From: Daucus carota subsp. sativus
Lineage: Eukaryota > Streptophyta > Magnoliopsida > Apiales > Apiaceae
DNA: 64,000 bases
Assembly: GCF_001625215.2 (NCBI RefSeq)
Contig: NC_030381.2
Span: 54,609,214 to 54,673,213, forward strand
Direction: 5' to 3'
Shown: in pieces, positions 21,589 to 34,353 of the stretch
Layout of the letters: every line of letters begins with the position of its first letter
How positions within the stretch are numbered: the first letter of the stretch is position 1
Made by a program: the position numbers and the translations under genes
The notes under the pieces: generated by a model
Databases searched by the model: none
The model's input: only the letters and a program-made list of their open reading frames with translations
Told to the model about the DNA's origin: nothing

Positions 21589-22759
21589 TTCCAATTTTTC
21601 CGATCAAAACATGCACGTTAATTTAATTTACTCTCGCCGCTTGTAACAATACTTTCATAGATTAATGCAGGATGACAGGACCTTTAATATTTTTGCGGTT
21701 TATTGATACAACACGTACATTTATACTTGTCAACTATCGGGTCGGGTTCGGATAGGATCAGCTTCATTTAAATTTATCAGATATCTGCGACTCTTCTACC
21801 AATTATGTCCAAGGCCGTCTTTGGTTAACTCATTTTGTAGTTACATTGTAATTTTATTTATTTTAGAACTAGGTTAGAGGGCATATATTAAATCAAAAAC
21901 GGTGTTTGTTGGTGTTTAATTTATAGTGTGTAGCTAGAGTTTTTAATTTGATTATTCATATAAGAAAATATAATTTATTTATATAATAATGTAAGTTTAA
22001 CAATTTTATAAATTAAAGAGAATTAGTGTAGAATTCTTTTAAATTAAACAAATATTACAAGAAGTCAATATATTAAATATTATTATTATAAAAATAGTAA
22101 AATTTATGGAAACTAATTCTTATAAACCTTTTAACCACGATTTATTAATATTAGACCATGATTTATTTTATAATAATTTTATTTTTAACCAGAATGGTCT
22201 AAAAGAAAATTAAATAATTTAAAATTTTCATGAGTAAGTCAGAATCGACTCGACACGAATTATTTGCGAGCAAATCAAATTTCACTCATATTTTAATAAT
22301 TTTAAGTTTGGTCAACAAAACATTTTCCATACGTCAGTCGACCTAACTTTTTTATTTTGTTAGGATTAATCGACCAAACTTGATTCAATAAGGAAAAACT
22401 TAAACTTAGAAAATTTAATAAATAAAGTTCAACTAGACTCGAGTTGCTTCGAACTCTTGAGTACGAGGGAAGCAGGCTTTCCATCATCAATCTAAGTGAA
22501 TGGTAAAATGCTGATTCATAAATAGTTAATTAACTTAATTCATACGAGGCCTTACCCAAAACAAATTTCTGTGTACTCGACTTCGTGAGAACAATATTTT
22601 ATATTTTAGAGAAATTTTTTGACATGCTTAATAAATATAGAATCATTTTCAAAGAATGTATTCTTGCTAAGAAAAATAAGACACGACAAATTCTAAGTCC
22701 TCGAAAGTAAATATAAGATTGAACATGACAAGTTTTTTTGACACGAAGTTTATAGCCTG

Positions 22760-23227
22760 TCTGTTGGATGGAGTGTGTTCAATTGAAATTTTAATAAATT
22801 ATTTTTAATCTATGAATTTTAATATATTATATTTAATTTTGATTTTATGCTGATTGTTGATAAAATATTATAGAGTTGATATAGATATTTTAGGATTTAA
22901 GCACAAAATCTCAAAATTTCATGGATTTTGATGAGATTTTAATAAGCTTAAATACGTTAAACAATTTCACAATATTCATGTTTTTATGAAGTCCAAGAAA
23001 ATCTATCAGCATTTAAGTATCATCAGATTCTAACGAATTTTAAATAATATCATGCCTATTGGATTTTTAAGCATAATCTTGACTCAATACTAAAAGATTT
23101 TTGAAGTATAATTTAAAATCTCAACTGAATATACCAAAAGTTTGATATATTTTTCAAATTCGAGTTAAATACTCTCAGATTTTATGAATGAAAAAAATCT
23201 TTTAAAATCTCAATTAAATGCGTCCCT
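22760..23227. mobile_element. Diverged copy of the 43871-44334 MITE
   Basis: Follows that element through its length (GATTTTATGCTGATTGTTGA, CTATCAGCATTTAAGTATCA, TTTTAAAATCTCAATTAAAT blocks) with many substitutions. Termini are eroded. Confidence 0.6.
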
Positions 23228-23594
23228 AAATTAGATTTGAGCGATTTTGAATGGACCATAATGTGTTAATGCCTATTTTTAACTAAATTCAATCTTATAC
23301 TTTTGGAGTTATTATTTTACCGTCTTATTACTTTAATGTAGCCAAACGAAATTTATGGACCAATGTGAGTACAGATTCATTGAATATGGACACAATACAA
23401 AGAATACTTTTTTGACAAATTCAAAATTTATTCTTTCATAATAAGTATAAATTCTTTGAATATGGACATAGTTTTAGAGATAAAATTTTATAAAAATTTC
23501 AAAGAAAATAAAAAGTTATAGAGGCGAAGTTGTACAAATATTTTAATTAAATTCAAAAATATATAGAAGATAATAAATTGATATCCATTTGGAA

Positions 23595-24011
23595 GAGTTA
23601 AGTTCTATGGAGTACATAAAAACATTGGAGTATTGGAGTACAAATCATAATTTTTTGGTTTGATCCTATATAATATCTTTGATTATCCAAATTTTGATAT
23701 AATCTATCATTTATAAGTTGTCTTGCACATAATTGTCAATTAATCATTAATATCTTTCAACTTTAACAAGTATTAAGATTATTGTTCTGCTTATTAGTTA
23801 TATTGCAGAACATAGAGTCCTATGATTTATAAAAGTAACTATTGTACCATTTGATCACGATGTTTATGTTGCAGAACATAATGTGCAGGTTGTCAAATAT
23901 TTACAAATATTATTGGACAAAAAAAATTGAAATTTAGATGACTAAATTACATTTTATCAAACTTTGTACTCCAATACTCCAATTTTTTTTGTACTCCATA
24001 GAACTTAACTC
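23595..24011. mobile_element. Mutator-like MITE
   Basis: 417 bp with an exact 10-bp target duplication CCATTTGGAA (23585-23594, 24012-24021). Termini GAGTTAAGTTCTATGGAGTA and the reverse complement, TIR about 45 bp. Confidence 0.85.
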
Positions 24012-24839
24012 CCATTTGGAATCTACAAATTTTAATGACAGCTGTAAAATCTTGTAATATCTTGAAGATTTTAGATAAATTTTTATAAATATAATAAATC
24101 AACTTGATTATGATGTATTATCTCATGATATCTATAAAATCAACAAATATTTGATTACAAAAAGATATCAAATAAATTTAAAAATGGTTAGATGATATCT
24201 TCATACTTTGTAGGATAATTTGATATATTAATTAAAAAACCCAAAATTTGATATTTTCTTAAAAGATATTGAAATGCAATCAAATAAAAAGCTGCCCAAT
24301 CAAAATATATTATAAACTTGACTGAGTATTTTTTTATGAATTATTATTAAATAATAGGAAATATAACATAACATATCATTATAGACAATTACATAAAAAA
24401 AAACACATAAAATGCCCACAACATGAGCCTGCATCCAAAATTTATAAATCTTACTAAAAAGTTCACATAGGAAATGTATCTTATTTGTATTATTATCTTA
24501 AATTACACTTCATCATTTCTTTTGTATAATTAAGATATTATTATATTTAAAAGATAACAAATTTTCTTAATTTATAATTTTTTTTATTATTTCATTTATT
24601 TATATGATATCTTTGAAGATACACAATCTTTTAAAATCTACAATACTTATATGATTTTTTTTGTATATTTAATCTTATAATATCTTGAAAGACACCCAAA
24701 TTTTTAAAACCTAATTAAGCTTGAATTTTCCATTTTTTGCTATTTAAGAAAAGATTTTTAGTCTTAGCATATGAATTAGCACCTGAAATCTTGATTATTC
24801 AGCTGGGGTTTTCAGACAAGCACTTGTTTCATTTCATTT

Positions 24840-25133
24840 GCAGACCAGTTTTTCTGGGAAGCTTAATCAAGAACATATAGATACAAGGTGATGTATCTAT
24901 AACTTGTGATTGTTTATGTTAATTCAGAGCTGAAGTAGTTGTATCTTTGCTTTGTTAGTGTTTTTATTAATGGGTGTTTGAATTGATTGCTTGTGTTTTT
25001 GTTGGTAAAGATTGCATTTTTATGAGGCTTTCATTTCATATGTTGATAAAGGTTGCATTTTTATGAGGCTTTATTTTTGGTGTTGATAAAGATTGCATTT
25101 TTGTAGGGTGACAAGGGTGGAATTTGAGGTTGA
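24840..25133 (+). promoter_or_regulatory. 5' UTR region of the ARID gene with tandem repeats
   Basis: A likely 5' UTR intron runs from GTGATG at about 24890 (preceded by ATACAAG) to the acceptor TTTTTGTAG ending at 25107. The 25005-25107 stretch is 2.5 copies of a roughly 50-bp repeat around GATTGCATTTTTATGAGGCT; the third copy supplies the acceptor. No clear TATA box. Confidence 0.45.
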
Positions 25134-28100
25134 ATGGCTATTTTGTCGAGATTAAAAGATGAATTGGAATGTGGAAATGATGGGCTGAATCATGTTAATC
25201 ATAGCGTGTCGTGTTTTTATCAAGATTTTGGTTTAAAGGATGGTGTTTTGGATGAATGTAAGGGGACTTTGGAGAGGGTGTTTGATCAAGTGATTCCGAT
25301 ATATTTGAGGGAGGTTTCGGTTGGGAAGATTTCTAGACCTTTACCGGCTTTGCTGGGTGATGGGCAGCCGGTGGATTTGTTTCGGTTGTTTTGGGTTGTG
25401 AAGAAGAAAGGAGGATTCAATTCTGTTTCGGAAAGTGGTTTGTGGGGTTCGGTTGCTGAGGAATGCTTCTTGAGTGCTACGCTAACGGCGTCGCTTAAAA
25501 TGTTGTATCTTAAGTATTTGAAGGAGTTCGATGGGTGGTTGCAACAGGTGTTTAGGGGTAAGATATCAGAGAATTATGTGGTCGAGATTTTGAAGAAGTT
25601 GGAACTGTTAAAGGTGGAAGCAAAGGAGCTTAAGGGTCTGCTATGGAGTGATGAGGACAAAAAGAGGGATGATGGTGAACTTGGACTTAATTTTGATGAC
25701 AAAACTGGAAGTTCTGTTGAAGTTACTAATGGCAAGCATAGATCACAATTGTCAGATGGCAGCATCTTTAATAAAGTGCATCATAATAAGAAATTTTTTT
25801 ATGATGAAACTGAAAGTTGCGTCGATTTTGGTACTTGCACTAATGGATTGCTTTTGTGTAATGGCTGCGACGACCTAAATAAAGTGGATCATATTGTAGA
25901 AAGTAGTAATGATAGTGAGAAATATATGTGCATACAAAGTGATGAAAGTATCATGTCTTCAGCCAAATGTACTGATGATAATGCCATGAGCTCTAAACGG
26001 ATAAAATTGGGATTAAAGGTCGGAGTAGATAAAGTGCAAGACAAAGTAGAAGCGAGTAGAAGTGACAATGACAACAAAGAACTTGCCGGCCAGGATGATT
26101 ATGATATCCTGTGTTTAGCTAGAAGTGTTGTTAATAATGTTGTTAGCTCAATGAAAAGTGAATTTTGTTCATTGCCGGAAGTTGACAATGTCAAAAATAC
26201 TTGTGACGATGATGAAAATTTTGATGACTGCGATTTAATTTTATCGGCTAGAAGAATTGCTGATAAATTTGCTAGTTCTCAGGATGAGGGAAAGAATATG
26301 TGGCCTAGCGAAGCTATCAATGGAGTGCGTGGAAATGCAGAAAGCAACAGAGACGACTGTGGAAAAGTGCAGGTTCGAGAGGATGCCAGTAACGAATTAT
26401 CAATGCCAAGTGTGGGCAACGAAGTAGCTCTATCTCGGAAGAGAAAATGGGAATCTACATCTCTGCCAGAAATGCTAAACTGGATAACTCATGCTGCAAA
26501 GCATTCTGATGATCCTGCAATTGGAAAAGTACCCGATCCTTCCAAGTGGAATGATCTTGAAACTGACGAATGCTGGATGCAGGCTCTCTTAGCACGTGAG
26601 GCTCTCCTGATAAAGCGACCAACTGCAAACTTTGAAGAAGCTCCCCTGCAGGTACATTGATTTTGCCTCGGAACTCTCACATATTGAATATGATAGTGTA
26701 AGACCTATGGCCTTTCGCAGTCCCTAGTAAGTCTAGAAGAGAGATCTGCTTATTAAGGTTTCCTAACTACTGCCGTGTATTTGATCTTTAAGATATATGT
26801 TTGCATAGGCTTTGCTTACTGTACCGGTCTATATTGAATTAAGATATGTCACTCCTCATTACATTTATTGTTCTATATGTATAAAATAGAAAGCTCAATA
26901 GTCAAAGAATGTTATTTTCTCACTCTCGTTCTGTAAGGTTTTAATTAAATTGAGCTAAACATGAAAGTAAACTAGAAACTGTTTAGGATTGTGGGACTAT
27001 TTGGTTGTTTGGTTTAGCTAGTAATTGTATATTTGTGTGTGTGATTGTATAGCATGGAAAGAGCAGCAGAGTGCCATTTCTAGCTGCTTAATGCAAGCAC
27101 AATATTTCACAAAATTCTAATACTTCTCATCTTCTTTTGAACATCATGGTCTTCTTCTTCTGCAATCTGAGGGAGTAAGGAGAGAATACAGATGTTAATA
27201 GTGTGTCTTAGGCACCAATGCCTACATTTGGTCTCTCGTAAAATTATAGTTTACCTATGGTATTTGCATTAATTCCATGGCACTTGGATACCCCGTGGTA
27301 CAGTGCAAATAACCTAATTGTATAATCAACAAGTAAATTCTGATAGTAAGGAAACAAGTAAATAAAGGAAATGAATCCTTTTTATATTTTTACTACTATG
27401 GCTTAGAATATTCTTAATTGTCTATGGAGAAAGACAAACAATCATTAGTTCCCAAGCACGAGTCGAATGGAATCAGATACATAAATCTGGCAGTATAGAT
27501 ATAGAGTAGCGACTTACTCCCCCTGTTCCTTTTTGGTGTGTTTATTCGTTTTGGATCAAATTAACTACACTTCGAATAAAGATTGACAATTTTCCTTATA
27601 TTTAAGCGGTGTTTGGTTTTGATGATTTTACCTCTTATAATACATTAAACATAGTTTTTTATTATATTTTTTGTTGCCATTTATATAAATGGAATTAGAG
27701 CATCTCCAAGAGACCCTCCGTTTTGGATCCTAAATTAAAATTTGATGGAGAACAAAATTGTGAGACCGATAATGACTTCGTAAAATATTTTGCCAAATAT
27801 GTTTTAAGCCATCTATATTTTTATAATTGGATATTTCTGGTGACTTATAATGATTAGCATGATCGATTGCAGTAAATGTTGCTATTTGATGGATCTTGTT
27901 GCAGAGTGGTCAATTAAATGTTTGTTACAGCATAGATGGCAAATGATATGCACACACAATTAGACAAAAATTGTTTACTTCATAGTTTCAACTGTTATAT
28001 TTTGCCATCTAATGTGGTTGTAACTTGCAGAAGAAGCTTAAGATGCATCCTTCAATGTATGAAGATATAAATGCCGTCTACCAATCTGCAGAGAGAGTAA

Positions 28101-28888
28101 GATGTAGCAAAAGGATTCCTTTGTCCAAATCTCAGTTTTGCCCGTGTTGCAACCAAGGCGCTTCTTCTCAAAGTAAAGTTGCAAGTCCTCGCAAAGCACA
28201 AACACATGACCGCAAATTAAAATCATCTGCAGAAGTTTCAAGCTCACCTGCTTTAGATGATTCACATAAAGAGGTGCCCTATGAGAGGCATGTTTCTGTT
28301 GGTCCTACTTACCAAGCAGAAGTTCCTAAATGGACAGGTGCAGTTTCAGTAAGTGATTCTAAGTGGTTAGGCAAACGGGTGTGGACTCCTGAAGATGAAA
28401 ACGAAAAAACCCTCGTAGAGAAGCATCCTATTGGCAAGGGAAGAGAAACTTCGTGTGATTGTTCTCTTCCAGGTTCGTCTTCTTGTGTAGGATTACACAT
28501 TGCCGAGAAGAGATTGGAGTTGAAGCGAGCTTTGGGTGGGCTGTTCTATTGTTGGAGGTTTGATCGCATGGGTGAGGAGGTTTCACTTTCCTGGACTCCC
28601 GAAGAAAAAAAGAGATTCAAGAAAATGGTGCTAGAAAATACAGCCCACAATAAATTTTGGAAAAATGCTTTCAAGCTATTTCCTTCTAAAACAAGAGAAA
28701 AGTTGGTTAGCTATTACTTCAATGTCCTTGTTCTCCGGCGTAGAAGTTACCAGAACCGCGTGACACCAAAACACATAGACAGTGACGATGATGAAACTGA
28801 CTTTGGATCAGTCGGGGGTAGTGCTTTTCTTGAAGGATCTAATTTACCTGAATGCTCTCTCAGTATGCAGAACACTGATTTGGAGTAG
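25134..28888 (+). CDS. ARID-ELM2-SANT chromatin protein
   Basis: Two coding exons, 25134-26651 and 28031-28888, joined in frame across a 1379-bp GT-AG intron; 791 residues. Residues about 35-140 form an ARID/BRIGHT DNA-binding domain (DLFRLFWVVKKKGGFNSVSE; LKMLYLKYLKEFDGWL). The middle is acidic and low-complexity. An ELM2-like segment lies at about 440-500 (RKRKWESTSLPEMLNWITHA; KWNDLETDECWMQALLAREA), and the second exon carries a SANT/Myb-like domain (LSWTPEEKKRFKKMVLENTA...KFWKNAFKLFPSKTREKLVSYYFNVL). This layout matches plant ARID-ELM2 proteins such as those at AT2G46040 and AT4G11400. The domains suggest a nuclear role in chromatin or histone deacetylase complexes; that is inference from the family. 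Confidence 0.9.
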
Positions 28889-30700
28889 CCTCTTGGGCCT
28901 TGGCGCTGTTGACTATAGATCGACACACACAGTGGTGATGAAGTTTTTTTTTTTTTTGGTGAAATATACAGGAGTTCCTGAGCGGCCCTGCCGCTGTTAA
29001 TTAGGTATTTCAGTAAAGGAATTTTGGGTTGCTCATTTAATGAGCATTAAAGCATACAGATGACTGAAGTTTTTCGGCATTGTGACTTTTGTTTTTTGCC
29101 GTCAGTGGCTTGACATTTAAGAATGTTGAGATGTATCATCTCTCATGCTTTAACAAAGATTTAGAACTTGCAAAGAGGCTATCTTACTTTCACTTAATTA
29201 CTATGATTTCCGTCTTGAAGTTTCAAACCTTTGATAGGTTTGATGCTTTGCAGGAAAGTGAGGCGTTTCCTTTGTAGTGCTTTTCTCTTTGGATTCATTA
29301 CTAAGCATAACATTTGCTTTTGCTTCTTGTTCTAGTAACATATTACTCACATTTGGAGGCACACTATATGGACACATTTCAAGAATGTATGTGCAAAATA
29401 TGTGGAATCTAGCTTATAGAACTAGTAGCTTGTTTGTTGCTCTTGCTCAACTAGTTAGCAAATAAGAACTTGGGATCTGATGATAATGCTCCTTCGTAGC
29501 TTTCCCTCACGTCCCCTGATTTGACTTCATATGGCCTGATGTATGGCTGTATAAAAAAGCGGATCTCTGCAAAACAATGCTTGATCGGGATGGTGTTCGG
29601 AAAGCATTTTGGAGAAGTTTTGGCTTTCCATTATGTTTGTAATTGTAGGCTAGGGTGTATACCCGGGCCTGATCACACATAGAAAGTGTCGTCCACATTT
29701 TATGTTATAGTTTTGACACCTTGTTTAACATGCTTAAATGAAATAGTGATAATAGATTGCTTGATCGGGATGGTCTAGAAAATGTCGTTTACGTTTTATG
29801 TTATAGTTTTGACACCTTTTTTAACAGACTTAAATGAAATAATGATAATAGATAAGATTATATATTTTGACCGGAACGGATTGGATGAGATGTTTTTAAT
29901 TTAATTATTTTCACTAACGGACAATAAAATTATTTGATAAATAAATATTCACAACTTAGTACTTGTATTTTAACAGACATCTGATTATTCTCACTGAGAA
30001 AAAACCCTCCAACTAGTTTTCCAAAGCTAGCTTATCTAGCCGGTTAGATCTTTAATAATTGACTCAATAGTCTAACTTAATTCATGTATCATTTTTTGTT
30101 TTATATGATGTACATCAATTTTAAAAGGGTACTAAACCTTAACGGGTATGAGTTAAATAACAAATAGATTCTAACATCTAGGATAATTTACACGGATTGA
30201 AACCAAAAAATAGTTTTTAAGACATTGGATAATGAGTATGGATGATTGAAATTTAATCATTTTTTCCGTAAAATTAAATTTTATCAAATACTAACACTTT
30301 TAATAATAATTAATCTCATTGCCTCGATAGTCATTCTTGATCCTTATAATTTTTTTCTGATATCAATTATCAACAAGTATATAGTTTCGATAAAAGATAA
30401 TAAAGATCTTAACTTTCAAAAATATTCAATTTTGTTCATTTTAGAGGTGCATATATATGCACAAATTTGTGGCACATTTAAACACGAGGACCACATTTGT
30501 GGCTCGTGCGTAAAATGCAAAAACACAAGTACATTCCAGAAAACAAAATATAAAATATAAACACAAGTACATTCCACAGAGTGTTTTTCTCTCTTCTCCT
30601 GGTCCAACTTGGACTGCTCTTTCAAGCCCCCAATCTTAACTTTTCCTATTTTCTTGCTTCTCATCTTCCTTTGACTCCCTTTCATTTTCTTCACACACAA
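28889..30700. other. 3' UTR and spacer between ARID and BTB genes
   Basis: The first several hundred bases are probably the ARID gene 3' UTR. About 29700-29760 and 29795-29855 share a repeat around TTTATGTTATAGTTTTGACA. Frames at 29089-30560 are not supported as genes. Confidence 0.45.
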
Positions 30701-30709
30701 AACAAACCC

Positions 30710-30723
30710 TTTATATATATACC
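30710..30723 (+). promoter_or_regulatory. TATA box of the BTB gene
   Basis: TTTATATATATACC lies 65-78 nt upstream of the chosen ATG, in a pyrimidine-rich leader typical of plant 5' UTRs. Confidence 0.6.
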
Positions 30724-30787
30724 CACACATTCATACAATCATACACAAATTTCACTTTCTTTATTTTTTCATCAAGAATTGAAAAAG

Positions 30788-32197
30788 ATGCCATCTTTTG
30801 CTTCTTCACCACCTCCTTCACATGGGTTTCATCCAAAATCTCGAGATTTTAAGTCTGATGTATGCACCATTGATGTGGGTGGTCAGCTTTTTCAAACTAC
30901 TAAGCAGACTTTAGCTTTGGCTGGGCCTAATTCAATGCTGTATCAAGCTTGTGAGGCTGGTGATGAAGCTGTGCCTTTTATTGACAGAGACCCTGAGTTG
31001 TTTGCTATTTTGTTGTCTTTGTTGAGGACAGGTAATTTGTCATCTAAAGCTAGAGGGATTGATGTTCAAGATTTGATTTTTGAGGCTCAGTTTTATGGGA
31101 TTGAGGATGTTCTTGTGGCATCTCAATCAAACCCTTCTCAGTTTGAGGCTTTTAATCTTGAAAAATCTTTGCTTTTGTCATTGAATGGTAGGGATTCTCC
31201 TAATTGTATGTCCACAACTCCTTATGGTTCTGTTCATGTGGCACATGGGAGTAAGATCACTTCTTTTGATTGGTCATTGAGGAAGAAATCTACCATTTTG
31301 ACAGAATTTACAGCTATTGATTCTTTGTTGTCTATTAGCCCTGTGATTGCAGCTGCTGGTGCAACTGATTTTTCTGGGTTGCAGATTCTTGATCTGGATA
31401 AGGGGTTTGTTAGGGAGACATTGAGTTGGGAGAATGTGACTAGGTCTAGTTCAACAGTGCAGGCAATTGGGTCATCACCTGATTTCCTGTTTAGTAGTTT
31501 TGAGTCGGGTCGAAGGAATTCAAGTGCCATTATGGTTTATGATTTGCAGGGTGGTTTTCGTCCAGTTGCTGAGATTGGGCATTGTGAAGTCTATGGTGCT
31601 GATCTCGGTTCTGCGATTCCAGCTACGAAGTTGAATTGGGTTCCTAGTTATAATTTGTTAATGGCTTCTGGTTCTCATAGTGGACCTCAGGGAGTAATGG
31701 GTAATATTAAGTTTTGGGATATTCGGTCTGGTAATGTTGTTTGGGAATTGAAGGAAAATGTTGATTGTTTTGCGGATGTTACTGTTATGGACAATCTTTC
31801 TGCGATATTTAAGGTTGGTGTGAATTCAGGAGAGGTTTTCTTCTCTGATATGAGGAATATGGGTGCTGAAAACTCGTGGGAGTGTTTAGGTGATAAAAGA
31901 AAGGCGGCTAGTGGAAAGAAAGAAGGTGTCGGGTGTATAATTCAAAGTCACAACAATCAAGTGTTTTGCAGCAAAGGTGGAGATTTGGAGTTGTGGTCGG
32001 AGGTTATGGTAGGGTCTCTGAGGAAGACTGATAATGGCACGGGCGGGAGGGTCTTCAGAAAGAACCTAATGGGGAGAGAGAAGGACATGGGAGGAAGTAG
32101 AATAACCAACTTGCAGTTTGGTGGAAATAAAATGTTTGTCACAAGGAAGAATCAGCAATTTGTTGAAGTATGGCAGAGCTCAGTAAGAGGATTGTAA
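30788..32197 (+). CDS. BTB/POZ (KCTD-type) protein with beta-propeller-like C-terminus
   Basis: Single exon, 469 residues. Residues about 20-115 are a T1/KCTD-type BTB domain (VCTIDVGGQLFQTTKQTLAL; FIDRDPELFAILLSLLRTGN; FEAQFYGIED). The rest has WD40/YVTN-like repeats (GNIKFWDIRSGNVVWEL; LELWSEV; FVEVWQSS). It resembles the intronless Arabidopsis At5g41330/At3g09030 group. Such proteins are predicted substrate adaptors for CUL3 ubiquitin ligases. The frame is open 69 codons further upstream, but that part contains the TATA box and leader, so the ATG at 30788 (AAAAAGATGCC context) is chosen. Confidence 0.9.
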   Translation: MPSFASSPPPSHGFHPKSRDFKSDVCTIDVGGQLFQTTKQTLALAGPNSMLYQACEAGDEAVPFIDRDPELFAILLSLLRTGNLSSKARGIDVQDLIFEAQFYGIEDVLVASQSNPSQFEAFNLEKSLLLSLNGRDSPNCMSTTPYGSVHVAHGSKITSFDWSLRKKSTILTEFTAIDSLLSISPVIAAAGATDFSGLQILDLDKGFVRETLSWENVTRSSSTVQAIGSSPDFLFSSFESGRRNSSAIMVYDLQGGFRPVAEIGHCEVYGADLGSAIPATKLNWVPSYNLLMASGSHSGPQGVMGNIKFWDIRSGNVVWELKENVDCFADVTVMDNLSAIFKVGVNSGEVFFSDMRNMGAENSWECLGDKRKAASGKKEGVGCIIQSHNNQVFCSKGGDLELWSEVMVGSLRKTDNGTGGRVFRKNLMGREKDMGGSRITNLQFGGNKMFVTRKNQQFVEVWQSSVRGL

Positions 32198-33026
32198 TCG
32201 TTTTTCAGACATATTTGTAGAATCGAATAGATAGCCTACATTCGTTGTAACACAAATTTGTGTTATGCAGATGATCCAATTCCATTTGTTTATGCAGATG
32301 TTCAATTTGTTTTATTTTTATGACTGTAATTTATTGAATCTTCATATATTTGATGTCAATACAAAGATCTCGTATTCTTTCCACTAGTGTTTCTTATAAT
32401 AACTGCATAATAGTATGTGGTGTATAAATGTTAGTTATGGCTGTAATGATGTTCCTGACTTGTTCATTGGATCTTGTTACCGCTTTGTTTATTTCACACT
32501 TTTAAAGCAATTGATCTGCAACTATTTCTGATGCTCTCTTATTGTATTAAGAGGACCACATTTCTGGTGAAGTTGTTAGGATATTATGGACCATGCACCT
32601 ATCATCTTTTATCTTCATATATTCATTCTGTTTTGTACTGAACCAATTATGCAGTTCTCTATCATTCTGATATGAGACATTTTGCTATGTTTCTGCATCT
32701 AAGCTCTTAAGAAATTATTTCAGATGTTTAATCTATGTTTGTAATTTCTGTGAATGCTTTTTATGATGGCTATAGAGAGTTTCTGTTTACTCTTTTGCAT
32801 TTTTCTATTTCAGTGGTGAAATTTTTACCTTACGAGATTGAGAAGCATGTTCATTTTATCTCGTCCGCAAATAATACACATTTTTCTGTACTGCAAAATT
32901 AATTATCTGTAGGAGTTCTGCTGGGTTGACGATTCATGATTAAGCTTGATGGAGACTGTCAAGCTCCGTTGGTTGATTTCACACTTTGCTCTCAAAAAGC
33001 GTAAGGTAAGTTCTAATTTTGCTTTC
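32198..33026. other. 3' UTR and spacer
   Basis: Probable BTB gene 3' UTR for about 200 bp, then AT-rich DNA. Nothing recognised around 32900-33020 apart from its junction with the SHMT duplication. Confidence 0.45.
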
Positions 33027-33079
33027 AAAAGGTAGATATAAGAGTCTGCAAATCTAGCAAATTTTGTTTTCTCTTTCAG
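33027..33079 (+). repeat. 53-bp copy of an SHMT intron end
   Basis: Identical, as far as I can read, to 34168-34220, the 3' exon edge and intron before the last SHMT exon. Here it sits directly in front of a different SHMT exon, a chimeric junction that places a TTTCAG acceptor beside it. Confidence 0.8.
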
Positions 33080-33081
33080 TA

Positions 33082-34353
33082 ATGGGATATGAATTGGTAT
33101 CTGGTGAAACTGAGAACCATTTAGCTCTGGTAAATCTAAAGAACAATGTAAGAGAATAATATATATTTTCCTTTCTGCTTCATTGCTTATGACCTTATGC
33201 TAATTGATGAATTGGTGACTGTATACTGCATAGAGTTCTTCGGAGCACTTTTTCCTCATCCATATAGTATGTGCTTGGAGCAATATGTAATTAATTTTTA
33301 ATATAACAGATCAAATCGTATACCATACTGAGATACCACATAAAAATGACTAAAAGAAGTTGTTCCGACACGAATATTTTCTAAAAAAAAAAGTTATTAC
33401 AAGGCAATTGGGAAAATGCATCAACATGTGTATTCTGTTATCACTACACTGTAAGTGTTCATATACAACACTTTTTCTCAAAAGTGTGGCATACGAGCAC
33501 TTATGACATGGTGAAAGAGATATATGAAATATCTTGACTAGAGAAGATTACATTATGTTGTTTTAGCTACCTAGAATAACTTGTCCCAAATTTGTATGTT
33601 ATCAAGAGCTAGCTTGGGAAAATGCATCAAAACTCGCATGTTATTAAGAGGCACCTTGTCATTAAACACTACTCCATAAGTGCTTATATGCAATGCTTTT
33701 TCTCAGAAGTGTGGTGTATGAGCACTTATGGCGTCGTGAATAAGATATATATATCAATTGGCAGAAATATCTCAAGAAGATTATATTATGATACTTTAGC
33801 TACCTAGAATAACTTGTATAATGAAATGTACTTCTTAATCTCTGTGAACTAACTTTCTGCAGGAAATTGATGAGTCTAAAGTTGAAAAGGTCCTGGAATC
33901 TGTGGCTATTGCAGCCAATAAAAACACTGTTCCTGGTGATGTCTCTGCCATGGTGCATGGGGGCATTCGAATGGGTAAACCTTTCTAATTTGATGGAGTA
34001 TTCTTTTGCTGGAATTGTGAGTACCCATTTTTACGGAGGACTTATTAATTTTGTAATCTAGGAACACCTGCTCTGACTTTGAGGGGACTTCTCGAACCAG
34101 ATTTTATAAAAGTTGCTGAGTTCTTTGATGCTGCGGTGCAATTGGCTTTAAGGGTCAAGGCTAATACAAAAGGTAGATATAAGAGTCTGCAAATCTAGCA
34201 AATTTTGTTTTCTCTTTCAGCAATGTTTTCTTCCTCATGCGGCTATCATATCACGACCAAAGTTGAAGGACTTCGTCAAAACAATGAAAGATGAAATATA
34301 TCAATCTGAGATCACCAAATTAAAGCATGACGTGGAGTATGCCAAACAGTTTC
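33082..34353 (+). pseudogene. SHMT 3'-exon fragment, left arm of inverted repeat
   Basis: Exon-like pieces of plant serine hydroxymethyltransferase, probably the mitochondrial type, in order: MGYELVSGETENH (33083-33150), [20 protein letters not shown] then PGDVSAMV (33863-33976), [20 protein letters not shown] (34062-34175), and the C-terminal [20 protein letters not shown] (34221-34353). The first part of the enzyme, including the PLP lysine, is absent. The intron at 33150-33862 contains two tandem copies of a roughly 190-bp block around ATAAGTGCTTATATGCAA. It cannot make an enzyme; it may matter as one arm of a hairpin RNA. Confidence 0.85.

Larger units (their letters stand above)
21589..24780. 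other. 3.2-kb AT-rich spacer
   Basis: No gene seen on either strand. It holds a diverged Harbinger-like MITE (about 22760-23227) and a Mutator-like MITE (23595-24011). The rest is AT-rich with no repeat I can name. Confidence 0.5.

Noticed and set aside
30246-30560. 104-codon frames on both strands before the BTB gene
   Set aside because: Low-complexity upstream DNA; no domain and no splice link to the BTB gene.
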